From Brachybacterium sacelli (GTDB lineage: Bacteria; Actinomycetota; Actinomycetes; Actinomycetales; Dermabacteraceae), in contig NZ_JAGIOD010000001.1 of the NCBI RefSeq assembly GCF_017876545.1, forward strand, positions 1,736,001 to 1,800,000: 64,000 nucleotides of DNA, in the 5' to 3' direction. The notes under the pieces are model-generated. The model did not search any database. It was not told the DNA's origin and saw nothing but the letters and a program-made list of their open reading frames with translations. A program made the translations under genes and the position numbers. Each line of letters opens with the position of its first letter. Position 1 is the first letter of the stretch. Of the stretch, positions 23,618 through 32,721 are shown piece after piece.

Positions 23618-24891
23618 GATCTCGGCCTCTCCGTCCCGCCTAGTCTCTCCGCCCGGCCCGGCTCGAGCAGCTCCTCGGTCCGATCCAGCCGTGCCGGCAT
23701 GCTCGCCTCCATGCGGAACCCCTCCCCGGGTGCGGAGCGGATCGAGAGGGTGCCGCCGAGCAGCCGCACCCTCTCGCGCATGCCCACCAGCCCGACCCCG
23801 CTCGATCCGGCGACCCCGTCGGTGCCGCGGCCGTCGTCGGCGACGACCAGCTGCAGCTGCCCGCCCTCGATTCCCGCCTCGACCCGGAGGGTGCTCGCCG
23901 TGGCATGGCGCAGCACGTTGGTCACCGACTCCTGCACCACCCGGTAGGCGGCGGAGTCCACGGGCACCGAGAGGGCCCCCGCGGGCACGTCCACCCGCGC
24001 CCGGACGTCGAGTCCGGCGTCGCGGGCGGGGGCGAGGACAGCGGACACGTCGACGAGGGAGCGCACCTGCCGTGCGGTGTCGCCCTGTCCCGCGTCGACG
24101 TCCGCTCCGTCGTCCCCCTCGAGCTGGTCGGTGCGCAGCAGGTGCACCATCGCGCGCAGCTCCTGCAGCGACTGCGTGGCCTGCCCCCGCACCTGCTCCA
24201 GGGCCTCGGTGACCGCGGCGTCATCGACGCCGACGGCATCCCGTGCGACCCCCGTGTGCAGGGAGATCACCGACAGCGAGTGGCCCACTGTGTCGTGCAG
24301 ATCTCGCGAGATCCGCTCCCGCTCCGCGCGCATCCGCAGCTGGGCGTCCTGCCGGGTCCGCTCCTCGTGGAGGGAGGAGATCTGCTCGCGCTGGGCGATC
24401 TGGCGTCGATGCGAGCGCACCGCGCTGCCCAGTGCGATCGCGCCGGCGATCAGGGCCAGGTTGGTCACCGCGTCGCTGCCCAGCAGGTACCCCAGCGGCT
24501 GCGGATCATCCCGCAGGCGGAAGGCCAGCGCCACCGTGAACACCACGGCGCCCCCGCTGATCGCCCATCGCAGCAGCCCCCGCTCCGCAGCGGAGTACAG
24601 CGCGGCGACCACCGGCAGGGCGACCCCGATCGTGGGCAGCTGAAGGGTGTAGTAGGCGAAGGTGCCCAGCACACTGAGCACCAGCATCGCCACGGGCAGG
24701 CTGCGGCGCAGCAGCTGCAGCGCCCCGAACCCGGCGGCGAAGAGGTAGGCCAGCGGATCGGGATTCTCGCCCGCCGCGGCCTGCTGGATCGTGACGACAC
24801 CTGCCAGGGCGAGGGCGACCACGAGCGCGAGCACGACGTCGAACGTGCGCGGCGAGGTCCGCTCGGGTGGGGTAGGGGCAGGGACGGTCAC
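23614..24891 (-). CDS. NarL-type sensor histidine kinase
   Basis: A 425-residue membrane kinase. The N-terminal 160 residues hold about five or six hydrophobic segments; HisKA_3 follows with phospho-acceptor His199 (RISRDLHDTVGH) and a HATPase domain at about 295-400 (VVADDGRGTDGVAGSSGVGL, LVGMRERVRLLGG). The start is GTG at 24889-24891, because the residues before it look non-coding. It is partnered with the overlapping response regulator. The signal is unknown; the divergent neighbour is a pair of small membrane-protein genes. Confidence 0.9.
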   Translation of the reverse strand: MTVPAPTPPERTSPRTFDVVLALVVALALAGVVTIQQAAAGENPDPLAYLFAAGFGALQLLRRSLPVAMLVLSVLGTFAYYTLQLPTIGVALPVVAALYSAAERGLLRWAISGGAVVFTVALAFRLRDDPQPLGYLLGSDAVTNLALIAGAIALGSAVRSHRRQIAQREQISSLHEERTRQDAQLRMRAERERISRDLHDTVGHSLSVISLHTGVARDAVGVDDAAVTEALEQVRGQATQSLQELRAMVHLLRTDQLEGDDGADVDAGQGDTARQVRSLVDVSAVLAPARDAGLDVRARVDVPAGALSVPVDSAAYRVVQESVTNVLRHATASTLRVEAGIEGGQLQLVVADDGRGTDGVAGSSGVGLVGMRERVRLLGGTLSIRSAPGEGFRMEASMPARLDRTEELLEPGRAERLGGTERPRS

Positions 24892-25045
24892 ATGGCCAGA
24901 GTAGGAGGCACCCGCTCCGCGCGCCTGCGCCCCGAGGCGGCGGCCGATGTCGCCTCCCGACGTACGCGGCAGCCGACCGCACGCGACCATCGCCGCGCCT
25001 TCGGGCGGATTCCCAGGTCAGCGCCCCGATCCTAGGGTCGAGGTC

Positions 25046-25501
25046 ATGAACGCACCCCAGGTCGTCCCACCCCCCGACGCCACGGCGCACACCGCCGCGC
25101 AGCCCCTGAGATGGCCGCTGATCCTCGGCCTCGGCCTCGCCGGGCTCGCCCGGCCGCTGAGCAACATCGTCCTCGACCAGACCGGCCTCGACCTCGGCGC
25201 CGCCGTCCCGCTGGCCTGGACGCTGCTCATCTCCCTGCTCTGGATCGGGGCGGTGGGCCTGACCCGCACCCCGCGACCCGTCCTGACCCTGATCCTGACG
25301 GGACTCGCCTATGCGGTGTGCGCGATCCTCCTCAGCGGGATCCTCTCCCCGCTGCTGCTCGGCCACCTCACCGGGCCGCTCGCCCACCCGATCGCCCTGG
25401 TGCCCATGCTGCTCACCAATGGTGCCTGGGGCGCGCTCACCGGTGCCCTCGCCCTGCTGCTGCAGCGTGCGCGTGGGGCGGATTCCCGGGAGCATGCATG
25501 A
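25046..25501 (+). CDS. Small membrane protein, possible target of the adjacent two-component system
   Basis: A 151-residue protein with about four hydrophobic segments (WPLILGLGLAGLARPL, LAWTLLISLLWIGAVGL, LILTGLAYAVCAILLSGIL, ALVPMLLTNGAWGALTGALA). I do not recognise the family. It is divergent from one histidine kinase gene (154 bases away) and forms an ATGA-overlapping pair with the next small membrane gene; the pair is convergent with a second two-component system. Confidence 0.7.
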   Translation: MNAPQVVPPPDATAHTAAQPLRWPLILGLGLAGLARPLSNIVLDQTGLDLGAAVPLAWTLLISLLWIGAVGLTRTPRPVLTLILTGLAYAVCAILLSGILSPLLLGHLTGPLAHPIALVPMLLTNGAWGALTGALALLLQRARGADSREHA

Positions 25502-25734
25502 GACATCTCGGCATGGCCCTGCTCGGCCTGCTCGGTGGGCTGCTGGTCGGCATCGTCCTGCAGGACGTGCTCGCGCCGCTGCTGGTGCGCGGGGGAGAGG
25601 TGAGCGCTCTCGGCCTGGCCGTCCTGCCGCTGCTGCTCCCGCTCAGCGCACTCGTCGGCGCCGCGCTCGCCGTGGTGCCGAGCCTGCGCCGGGCCCGGCG
25701 CCGGCGCTCCAGCCCGCCCGGCGCCTCGGACTGA
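25498..25734 (+). CDS. Small two-helix membrane protein
   Basis: A 78-residue protein with two or three hydrophobic segments (MALLGLLGGLLVGIVLQDVL and LGLAVLPLLLPLSALVGAAL) and a basic C-terminal tail (RRARRRR). It starts in an ATGA overlap with the preceding gene, so the two are likely one functional unit. Function unknown. It ends two bases before the stop of the convergent response-regulator gene. Confidence 0.65.
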   Translation: MRHLGMALLGLLGGLLVGIVLQDVLAPLLVRGGEVSALGLAVLPLLLPLSALVGAALAVVPSLRRARRRRSSPPGASD

Positions 25735-25736
25735 CC

Positions 25737-26456
25737 TCACCCGCGATGCTGCTGCCACCACAGGGCGGCCTGCACCCGCGAGTCCACCTGCAGCTTCGCC
25801 AGCACGTGCGAGAGATGGGACTTGACCGTGGTGATCTCGACGAACAGCTGCGAGGCGACCTGCTGGTTCGACAGTCCCTGCGCGACCAGCGCGAGCACCT
25901 CCTCCTCCCGCCGCGTGAAGGCCGGCTCGGGGACGGGGATCGCCAGGCCCGCGCCCGCCGTCCCGGTCGCCCCCGGAGCTCCTGACGCCTCCGCCTCCTG
26001 GCCCGGGCCCGGTGACTGTCGTCCGCGCAGCGCCCCGACCACCGCCCGGGTCGCCGCCGCGGACAGCACTGCGTCCCCGCGATGCACGTCCCGCACGGCG
26101 GCCAGGATCCGCTGCGGGTCCTCGGACTTGACCAGATATCCGTCGGCCCCGGCGGCCAACGCCCCCAGCACGTAGTCGTCGAGGTCGAACCCGGAGATCA
26201 CCAGCACGTGCGCGCCCGTCTCCCGCAGCTGGGGGGTGATCTCGATCCCGGTCGCCCCGGGCATGCGCACGTCGGTGAGGACCACCTCGGGGTGGTGCTC
26301 GCGGGCCGCGGTGATCGCGGCGGCCCCGTCGGACGCCTCCGCGACCACGGTGATGTCCTCGGCGGAGTCCAGCAGCGCCACCAGGCCGGAGCGCACGGCG
26401 GGATGGTCGTCGGCGACCAGCACGCGGATCGGCTCGCGGGCGGGTGCATCGGTCAC
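25737..26456 (-). CDS. NarL/FixJ-type response regulator (second system)
   Basis: A 239-residue response regulator starting at GTG 26456. Acidic pocket VADDHPAVRSG, phospho-acceptor Asp62 (VVLTDVRMP), Lys in GYLVKSED, and a C-terminal LuxR HTH (TRREEEVLALVAQGLSNQQV, VEITTVKSHLSHVL). A Gly/Pro/Ala-rich linker of about 35 residues between the domains is longer than usual. It overlaps its kinase gene by four bases. Confidence 0.92.
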   Translation of the reverse strand: MTDAPAREPIRVLVADDHPAVRSGLVALLDSAEDITVVAEASDGAAAITAAREHHPEVVLTDVRMPGATGIEITPQLRETGAHVLVISGFDLDDYVLGALAAGADGYLVKSEDPQRILAAVRDVHRGDAVLSAAATRAVVGALRGRQSPGPGQEAEASGAPGATGTAGAGLAIPVPEPAFTRREEEVLALVAQGLSNQQVASQLFVEITTVKSHLSHVLAKLQVDSRVQAALWWQQHRG

Positions 26457-27721
26457 GGGCGGGCCTCCTGGATCGTGGACGGGACGGAACTGTCGGTGCC
26501 ATCCGGTGGGTCGGTGGGTGGCGCGGTGCTGTCGGCCCGGACCGGCAGGCGGGCGAGCACCCGCCAGGTCCCGGCCTCGGCGGAATCCTCGGGGGCGGGT
26601 CCGGAGGTCGCGCTGCCGCCGACTGCGGTCGCCCGATGCGAGATCGCCCCGCGGCCGACTCCCGTGCCGGGCACCGCCGCTCCCGTCCGGCGATTGCGCA
26701 GATCCAGGATCACGGCGTCGCCGCTGACCTGGACCGACAGTGAGATCGGCGCCTGACCGTGGCGGACCGCGTTGGTCGAGGCCTCCGCGGCGATGCGCAG
26801 CAGCGCGGCCTGCACCGACGGCTCCAGCCGGGCGGGATCGGTGGCCGCCGGGTCGATCCGGATCCGGGCCTCCGCATCGCGGCCTCGCAGCCGCGTGCTC
26901 AGCGAGGGCCAGTCCAGGGTGACCGAGGGCAGGGTGCCGGACTCCTCGGTCGAGAGCACCCCGATCATCGAGCGCAGGTCCCGCAGCGCCGCGTGCGCCG
27001 ACTCGCGCGCCGTGGTCAGGGAGCGGTCGCGGGCCTCGCGATCTTCGAGGGAGGAGGCGAGGTTGGTGTGCAGGGAGACGGCGCTGAGGTGACCGGCGAT
27101 CACGTCGTGCAGGTCGTGGGCGATGGTGCGCCGCTCGGTCTCCACGGCGTGGGCGGCGCGGGTCACGGCGAGCTCGTGCTCGACGTCGGCGAGGGATTCG
27201 GCCACCAAGCGGGCGCTGCGGTGATGGCGCACCTCCCAGCCCCACAGCAGCGGTGTCGAGACCACCAGCGTCGAGACCAGCAGCACGACCAGCAGGATCG
27301 GCCAGCTCACCCCTAGCGCGACCGCGACCAGGATAGCGGCGATCGCGACGCAGATGGCGAGGCCGGTGGTGACGCGGGCCAGGCGGAGGCTGCCGTGCAT
27401 GACCGGGGTGAACAGCGCCTCGAACAGCAGGAAGTAGGCGGAGATCTGCCCGCCGACGATGATCTCCGCGACAGCCAGCGGTCCGGCCACCACGAGCGCG
27501 AGCACGGGGAGGCGACGGCGCCACAGCAGGCTCGTGCACGCCACCAGCATCATCACCACCGAGACCCAGGGCGACCACTGCAGCGAACCACCGACGAAGC
27601 CGGAGTTGCGGGCGCCGGAGACCGCGAGCAACACGACGACGGCCGCGTAGCCGACCGCCGTCATCACGTCACGGCGGTCGATCGCTGCGCGTTCCGGGCG
27701 CTCGACCGGATCAGGGGACAT
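26453..27721 (-). CDS. NarL-type sensor histidine kinase (second system)
   Basis: A 422-residue membrane kinase with about five or six hydrophobic segments in residues 20-165, HisKA_3 with His205 (TIAHDLHDVIAGHL) and a HATPase-like domain at about 300-400. The N box is degenerate (AAEASTNAVRHG) and the G boxes are weak (GTGVGRGAISH), so ATP binding may be reduced relative to the first kinase. A disordered Pro/Ser/Asp-rich tail ends the protein. Coupled with the response regulator through a GTGA overlap. Confidence 0.87.
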   Translation of the reverse strand: MSPDPVERPERAAIDRRDVMTAVGYAAVVVLLAVSGARNSGFVGGSLQWSPWVSVVMMLVACTSLLWRRRLPVLALVVAGPLAVAEIIVGGQISAYFLLFEALFTPVMHGSLRLARVTTGLAICVAIAAILVAVALGVSWPILLVVLLVSTLVVSTPLLWGWEVRHHRSARLVAESLADVEHELAVTRAAHAVETERRTIAHDLHDVIAGHLSAVSLHTNLASSLEDREARDRSLTTARESAHAALRDLRSMIGVLSTEESGTLPSVTLDWPSLSTRLRGRDAEARIRIDPAATDPARLEPSVQAALLRIAAEASTNAVRHGQAPISLSVQVSGDAVILDLRNRRTGAAVPGTGVGRGAISHRATAVGGSATSGPAPEDSAEAGTWRVLARLPVRADSTAPPTDPPDGTDSSVPSTIQEARP

Positions 27722-27814
27722 GCTCCGAGGCTACGCGGCCGTGGCGCACGCCATCCCGGTGCGGGCCCACTTCGCACCTTGGGAGGAGGACCGTGGCCCG
27801 GGTCGCAGGGAACG

Positions 27815-28579
27815 ATGGAGGACATGGAATCGCTCCCGGACTTCGCAGGCCCGCTGGCCCTGCTCGTGCTCGCCCTCGTGGACTCCACGTCGATCGGCAC
27901 GCTCGTCATCCCCGTCATCCTGCTGGTCGTGGGCCAGGGCGGGGCGTTGCGCATCGCCGGGCGCACCCTGCTCTATCTCCTCGTGATCGGAGTGTTCTAC
28001 CTGGTGCTCGGCATCGCGCTGCTGGCCGGGCTGCTGCCGCTGATCGAATCCTTCGGCCACCTGCTGTCCTCCCCGGTGGTGATGCTGGTGCTGGCGGTGA
28101 TCGGGGTAGGGCTGGTGCTGTACTCCTTCCGCATCGATCCCAAGGCGATCGCCAAGCGGGGCGGCGATCCCGAGGCCTCCGCCCGCAAGTGGACCGCCCG
28201 AGCCCGCCGCGCCTCCGGTCGTCCCTCGCTGCTGGTCGGCCTCGCCCTGCTGGCCGGCGTCATCGAGGCCGCCTCGATGATCCCGTACCTGGCTGCGATG
28301 GGGATCATCGCCGACATGGGGATCGGACTGGGCCGTGGCGCTCTCGTGCTGGTCGGCTACTGCGCGGTCATGATCCTGCCGGGCGCGCTCCTGGCCGGGA
28401 TCCGGGCCGCGCTCGGGGCCCGGGCCGATGCCTTCCTCGACCGCGCCCACGACTGGGCCGTGAAGAACGCGACCAGCGCCTTCTCCTGGGCCGTCGGGAT
28501 CGTCGGCGCGCTCATCGCCCTCAACACGATCGGGCCGGCTCTGGAGCTGCTGACCGGGGGATCGGTCTCCTCGTCCTGA
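27815..28579 (+). CDS. GAP family (LysE-superfamily) membrane protein
   Basis: A 254-residue membrane protein with about six helices. LALVDSTSIGTLVIPVILL near the start is the Asp-containing first-helix motif of the GAP/Sap family in the LysE exporter superfamily (mycobacterial relatives export lipids or siderophore-like molecules). The middle loop is basic (KWTARARRASGRPS) and ASMIPYLAAMGII is the fourth-helix motif. Starts at 27815 and 27824 are both possible. Its promoter would lie in the 93-base divergent gap with the kinase gene. Substrate unknown. Confidence 0.75.
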   Translation: MEDMESLPDFAGPLALLVLALVDSTSIGTLVIPVILLVVGQGGALRIAGRTLLYLLVIGVFYLVLGIALLAGLLPLIESFGHLLSSPVVMLVLAVIGVGLVLYSFRIDPKAIAKRGGDPEASARKWTARARRASGRPSLLVGLALLAGVIEAASMIPYLAAMGIIADMGIGLGRGALVLVGYCAVMILPGALLAGIRAALGARADAFLDRAHDWAVKNATSAFSWAVGIVGALIALNTIGPALELLTGGSVSSS

Positions 28580-28627
28580 GGAGCGGGAGTCGGCTCGAGG
28601 GCGGCGACCGGGCCGCGAGGTGCGCGC

Positions 28628-29284
28628 TCAGGGCAGGATGCTCCGGCCCTGGCTCTGCCCGTACTTCCGGCGACGGTCGCGGGAGTATCTCTGGTACGCG
28701 GCCCACGCTCGCTGCGCCGTGTCCCGGACCAGCACGGCCGAGTCGCGCTCCGGCGCGGAGGCGCTGCGCCGTCCCGTGGTGACGGCGATGGCCAGCGCCA
28801 GCACGCCCAGCCCGAGCGCCGCGAACTGCACGGCCTCCCCGAGCAGCGTCGCCATCACGGCGAGCCAGTCGATGCCCCGGGCCAGCAGCTCGTGCTCGAC
28901 CTCGCCGACGACCAGTGGGGTCACCAGTCCGATGAGGAGCGGGACGACGGCCCCCAGCACCCAGGGCAGCACCCGCGCGGGCTCGGAGCGTCCGTGGAAC
29001 GCGGCGATCACCAGCAGGAGGACGGCGACGATGAGCAGCCCCAGGCGCAGCGCCGCCACGGTGCCGAGCCAGTCCAGCATGCCCTCGACGCCCCCGCCGT
29101 CGGTCGACCCGAACCATACGAACCGCTTGCCGACGAAGCCGACCAGCACGTTCAGCGCCGCCAGCACGCAACCGATCACTCCCAGGACCAGCGAGAGCGT
29201 CGGGATCGGTCGCCGGTAGACGACCAGCAGCACGAGCGCCGCCAGCGGTGAGACGACTCCCAGGATCTCGATGATGCGGACCAT
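28628..29284 (-). CDS. Multispanning membrane protein of unknown function
   Basis: A 218-residue protein with about five hydrophobic segments and a basic, Arg/Lys-rich C-terminal tail (SRDRRRKYGQSQGRS). I do not recognise the family. A GGGGAAGGAAG sits just before the ATG at 29282-29284. It is divergent from a TetR regulator across a gap holding two matching operator-like boxes, so the regulator probably controls it. Confidence 0.65.
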   Translation of the reverse strand: MVRIIEILGVVSPLAALVLLVVYRRPIPTLSLVLGVIGCVLAALNVLVGFVGKRFVWFGSTDGGGVEGMLDWLGTVAALRLGLLIVAVLLLVIAAFHGRSEPARVLPWVLGAVVPLLIGLVTPLVVGEVEHELLARGIDWLAVMATLLGEAVQFAALGLGVLALAIAVTTGRRSASAPERDSAVLVRDTAQRAWAAYQRYSRDRRRKYGQSQGRSILP

Positions 29285-29343
29285 GACTTCCTTCCCCCGG
29301 GCGGTTGCGCCCGCACCGGACGGAGGTGACTCCACCGGCTTCG

Positions 29344-29402
29344 TAGCATGTGTGTGCTAAAAACGTTACGAGACGCACCCCCGAGATGGCAAGGGTGTGC
29401 TA
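29344..29402. promoter_or_regulatory. Two TetR-type operator boxes in a divergent promoter
   Basis: TAGCA-N6-TGCTA at 29344-29359 and TGGCA-N6-TGCTA at 29387-29402, with the starts 43 bases apart, about four helical turns. Both end in GTGTGCTA. They lie between the membrane-protein gene (reverse) and the TetR gene (forward), where a TetR dimer pair could repress both. The AT-rich TATAAAAAATG just after the second box is the only ribosome-site-poor leader seen in this stretch. Confidence 0.55.
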
Positions 29403-29412
29403 TAAAAAATGC

Positions 29413-30036
29413 ATGCCGAAGATCGTCGACCCCGAGCAGCGACGGCGCCACATCGTCGCCGCCGTCTTCCGCGTGATCGCCCGCGACGGCGCCGCGCACG
29501 CCTCCCTGCGCAGCATCGCCGCCGAGGCCGAGCTGGCGACCGGCTCCGTCCGCCACTACTGCGGCAGCCGGCAGGAGATCCGCGAGATGGCGCTCGAGGA
29601 GCTCACCCGCGGATTCGAGGCGCGCTTCCGGGGGCATCTGGAGGACCTCGAGGCCGTGCGCGCCGGCACCCTCTCGCGCCGGAACCTGCTCACCCGGATG
29701 CTCGAGGAGTTCCTGCCGCTGGACCGGGCTCGACGGGACGAGGCCGCGGTGTGGCTGGAGTTCTCGGTCGCCGCCCGCACCGACGAGGAGTTCGCCCCGT
29801 ACGTCGCCCGGCTGCGTCGCGGGATGCACGAGGTCATCGAGCGCGTGCTGGCGGGGGCGGCTCGCTCCGGGGTGCTGCGGGACGGGATCGACGAGGACGT
29901 CGAGGCGGACCGCTTGGCGGCACTGCTGGACGGGCTGACGCTGCGATGCCTCGAGGCCGGCGGACTGTCGACCGACCGGGCCCGCGTCGCGCTGGGACGA
30001 CATCTCGACCAACTGCTGCGTCCCGGGGCCGACTGA
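29413..30036 (+). CDS. TetR family regulator
   Basis: A 207-residue full-length TetR protein. The HTH domain is at about 10-55 (IVAAVFRVIARDGAAHASLRS, IAAEAELATGSVRHYCGSR), the C-terminal domain (TetR_C, BetI-like; PLDRARRDEAAVWLEF, ADRLAALLDGLTLRCLE) fills the rest. The AGGTR-like Shine-Dalgarno is poor; the start follows an AT-rich leader. It most likely represses itself and the divergent membrane-protein gene. Confidence 0.88.
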   Translation: MPKIVDPEQRRRHIVAAVFRVIARDGAAHASLRSIAAEAELATGSVRHYCGSRQEIREMALEELTRGFEARFRGHLEDLEAVRAGTLSRRNLLTRMLEEFLPLDRARRDEAAVWLEFSVAARTDEEFAPYVARLRRGMHEVIERVLAGAARSGVLRDGIDEDVEADRLAALLDGLTLRCLEAGGLSTDRARVALGRHLDQLLRPGAD

Positions 30037-30140
30037 CCGACCGCCCCGGCGTGGGCTGGCCAGCAGCGGAAACGGTACGATGCCGACACCGGGCCCCGCG
30101 CAGACCTGCCGCGCGTGACGAACCAGGAGGTCGAGCCGAC

Positions 30141-31196
30141 ATGAGCAGCGACGTCGCCGGCCCCCCCCAGCGCACCGCCGTCACCCTCGCGGACGTCGCG
30201 GGCAAGGCAGGGGTCTCCATCGCCACCGCGTCGTTCGTGCTCTCCGGACGCGGTGGCAGCCGCTCGGCCGGGTCTCCGGCGACCAAGGCGAAGGTGCGCG
30301 CCGCGGCGGAGGAGCTCGGCTACGTCCCCAACCGCAACGCGCAGGCCATGCGCACCGGGCGCGGCGGCGGGATCGTGCTCTCGCTGGGCACCCTGGAGGA
30401 CCCCTGGGGCGTCCAGCTGGCCAACCAGGTGCGCCACGACGCCCTCCCGCACGACCTGTCCACGCTGGTGCTCGCCGACGAGCGCTGGCTCGAGTACCTC
30501 TCCGGCGCGTCCGCCGACGCCGCCTTCATCACCAGCGTCGATTTCGTCCGGGACGGGCCCGAACGGGTGCGCCGGCTGAGTGCGGCGACCCAGACCGGGA
30601 TCGTCGCCTTCACCGCCGAGATGGAGCCCGACGGGTTCGACGTCATCGCCTCCACTCCGTATCGCGCCATCGCCCACGCCTACCGGCGGCTCCGCGGACG
30701 CCACCGGACGGTGCAGCTGCTGGCCCCGCAGCTGCCGGCCCGGGTCCCCACCACCCTCACCCACCCCCGCACCCAGGCGTTCCTCGACGCCGCGCGCGAG
30801 CTGGGGGAGGACCGCCCCGAGGATCTCGTGCGCATCACCCCGGAGAGCAGCCGGGACACCTACCGTGCGAGTCTCGAATGGCTCGCCGGCCCGGACCGGC
30901 CGCACGCCGTCATCTGCTTCACCGGTTACCAGGCCGTGGCCCTGCAGTTCGCCGCCGAGAGGTGGGGTCTGGACATCCCCGGCGACCTCGAGATCATCTC
31001 CATCGGCGACGTGCCGTCCGAGTCCGAGTACTTCGAGCCGATCAGCTACTACGGGGTGGACGACGTGTTCGCCCGGATCTCCGCCGTGGTGATCGACGCC
31101 GCCCGAGACCGCGAGGAACGTCCCGGTCGACTGCACTCCTTCGACTGGGAGTTCTTCCCCGGTTCCACCACCCGTGAGGACGATCGAACCCGATGA
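30141..31196 (+). CDS. LacI family transcriptional regulator
   Basis: A 351-residue LacI-type regulator. HTH at about 14-35 (VTLADVAGKAGVSIATASFVLSG is broken here to its key parts LADVAGKAGVSIATAS), an unusual Gly/Ser-rich insertion before the hinge (GRGGSRSAGSPATKAKVR), and a periplasmic-binding-like domain from about residue 72. The ligand domain is divergent: FTGYQAVALQFAAERWGLDIP replaces the more usual signature. It overlaps the downstream hydrolase gene by four bases. Possible regulator of the palindromic LacI-type boxes of this region. Confidence 0.85.
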   Translation: MSSDVAGPPQRTAVTLADVAGKAGVSIATASFVLSGRGGSRSAGSPATKAKVRAAAEELGYVPNRNAQAMRTGRGGGIVLSLGTLEDPWGVQLANQVRHDALPHDLSTLVLADERWLEYLSGASADAAFITSVDFVRDGPERVRRLSAATQTGIVAFTAEMEPDGFDVIASTPYRAIAHAYRRLRGRHRTVQLLAPQLPARVPTTLTHPRTQAFLDAARELGEDRPEDLVRITPESSRDTYRASLEWLAGPDRPHAVICFTGYQAVALQFAAERWGLDIPGDLEIISIGDVPSESEYFEPISYYGVDDVFARISAVVIDAARDREERPGRLHSFDWEFFPGSTTREDDRTR

Positions 31197-32479
31197 CCCA
31201 CACCCCCTGGACCCTGCCCGGCCTGCACCTCGACGACATCACCCTGCCCGTCCCGCTGGACCACTCCGATCCCGCCTCCCCGCGTCTGGAGGTGTTCGCC
31301 CGCATCGTCAGCGCACCCGGCGGTGAGCACCTCCCCTTCCTCGTCTACCTGCAGGGCGGTCCCGGCGCCGAGGCTCCCCGCCCGCTGGACGCTTCCTCCC
31401 CGGGGTGGCTGGCGCGCGCCCTGCGTGAGCACCGCGTGGTCATGCTCGACCAGCGCGGCACCGGGCGCTCCACCCCCGTCGGTCTCGACGCGCCCCTGCC
31501 CGCCGGAGCGGTCGACGGTGCGAGCACGCTGCGTGAGGCTACCCCGGCCCAGCAGGCCGCCTATCTCACCCATTTCCGGGCCGACGCGATCGCCCGCGAC
31601 GCCGAGCTGCTGCGCGAGCACCTCGGCGTCGCGACCTGGTCGCTGCTGGGGCAGTCCTTCGGCGGGTTCACCGCCCTGCGCTACCTCAGCGCCCACGCCG
31701 ACAGTGTGGACAAGGCACTGTTCACCGGCGGGCTGCCGACGCTCGGCCCGGGCATGGACGCCGTCTACACCACCACCTGGCACGGGATGATCGCCCGCAG
31801 CGAGCAGCACTGGAGCCGCTTCCCCGCGGACCGGGACCGGATGCGCCGCCTGGCCGACCTCGCCGCGGACGGACGGCTGCGCCTGGCCGACGGGCAGCGC
31901 GTGGGCGTGGAACGGCTGCGTCGCCTCGGCCACCTGCTCGGTGCCTCTCAGGGGGCCGAGCGCCTCCACTACCTGCTGGACCTCCATCCCGCCGCTCCGG
32001 CCTTCGCCCACGACCTCGCCGCCGCCCTGCCCTTCAGCGGCCGCAATCCTCTGTACGCGGTGATCCACGAGAGCTGCTGGGCCGACGGGACGGCGACGCA
32101 CTGGGCCGGGGACCGCACCATGCCGCAGGCCGTGCACGAGGACCCGACGCTGCTGGCCGGCGAGCACATCCATCGCGACCTGTTCGCCGAGGACCCCGAG
32201 CTCGCCCCCTGGGCCGAGGCCGCCGACCTGCTCGCGGCGCACCATTGGCCACCGCTGTACGACGAGGAGTCCCTCCGCGCCGCGGACGTGCCCGGGGCGG
32301 CGGCCGTCTACTTCGACGACGCCTACGTCCCGCGCGAGTACTCCCTGGCCACAGCGGACCTGCTCTCCGGCGTGACGCCCTGGGTGACCAGCGAGTACGA
32401 GCACAACGGCCTGCGGGCCAGCGGTGAGCGGGTGCTCGACCACCTCCTCGACCTCGCCACCGGGCGCCGCGCCGCCTGA
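31193..32479 (+). CDS. Alpha/beta hydrolase, proline iminopeptidase-like (peptidase S33)
   Basis: A 428-residue alpha/beta hydrolase. The oxyanion-hole motif GGPG (residues 55-58), LDQRGTGRST (85-94) and the nucleophile elbow GQSFGG (Ser155) are those of the prolyl aminopeptidase/S33 group, which removes N-terminal proline from small peptides. Asp in AVYFDDAYVP and His in YEHNGLR complete the triad. There is no signal peptide, so it is cytoplasmic. It is coupled with the LacI gene by ATGA, an unusual pairing; one possible role is trimming wall-derived peptides, but that is speculation. Confidence 0.82.
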   Translation: MTHTPWTLPGLHLDDITLPVPLDHSDPASPRLEVFARIVSAPGGEHLPFLVYLQGGPGAEAPRPLDASSPGWLARALREHRVVMLDQRGTGRSTPVGLDAPLPAGAVDGASTLREATPAQQAAYLTHFRADAIARDAELLREHLGVATWSLLGQSFGGFTALRYLSAHADSVDKALFTGGLPTLGPGMDAVYTTTWHGMIARSEQHWSRFPADRDRMRRLADLAADGRLRLADGQRVGVERLRRLGHLLGASQGAERLHYLLDLHPAAPAFAHDLAAALPFSGRNPLYAVIHESCWADGTATHWAGDRTMPQAVHEDPTLLAGEHIHRDLFAEDPELAPWAEAADLLAAHHWPPLYDEESLRAADVPGAAAVYFDDAYVPREYSLATADLLSGVTPWVTSEYEHNGLRASGERVLDHLLDLATGRRAA

Positions 32480-32646
32480 ACCGGGCGCGACACTCCCGGT
32501 CCTCCCGTCCGCGCCGCCCGCCGGGCCGGCTCCGGCCCCCGCCGCCTGACCAGCGCCGGCGGGTTGCCGGAGCGACGGGGATGCCGGGGCCCGTGGCGCG
32601 TCGGGAGGTGCGTTGCATCCGCCAGGGGAGCCCTGACCTCCGGGAC

Positions 32647-32689
32647 TTGACACCCCCTCGACCACCCCCTGTAGCGTGTAATCGATTAC
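32647..32689 (+). promoter_or_regulatory. Promoter and LacI-type operator of the ribose/furanose ABC operon
   Basis: A perfect -35 TTGACA at 32647-32652 with a poorer -10 about 17 bases on (TGTAGC at 32670-32675). The 12-bp perfect palindrome GTAATCGATTAC lies at 32678-32689, over the expected transcription start. The same palindrome recurs at 51668-51679. Confidence 0.7.
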
Positions 32690-32721
32690 TGGCGCAAGCA
32701 CGACAATGATGTGCGGAGGCG

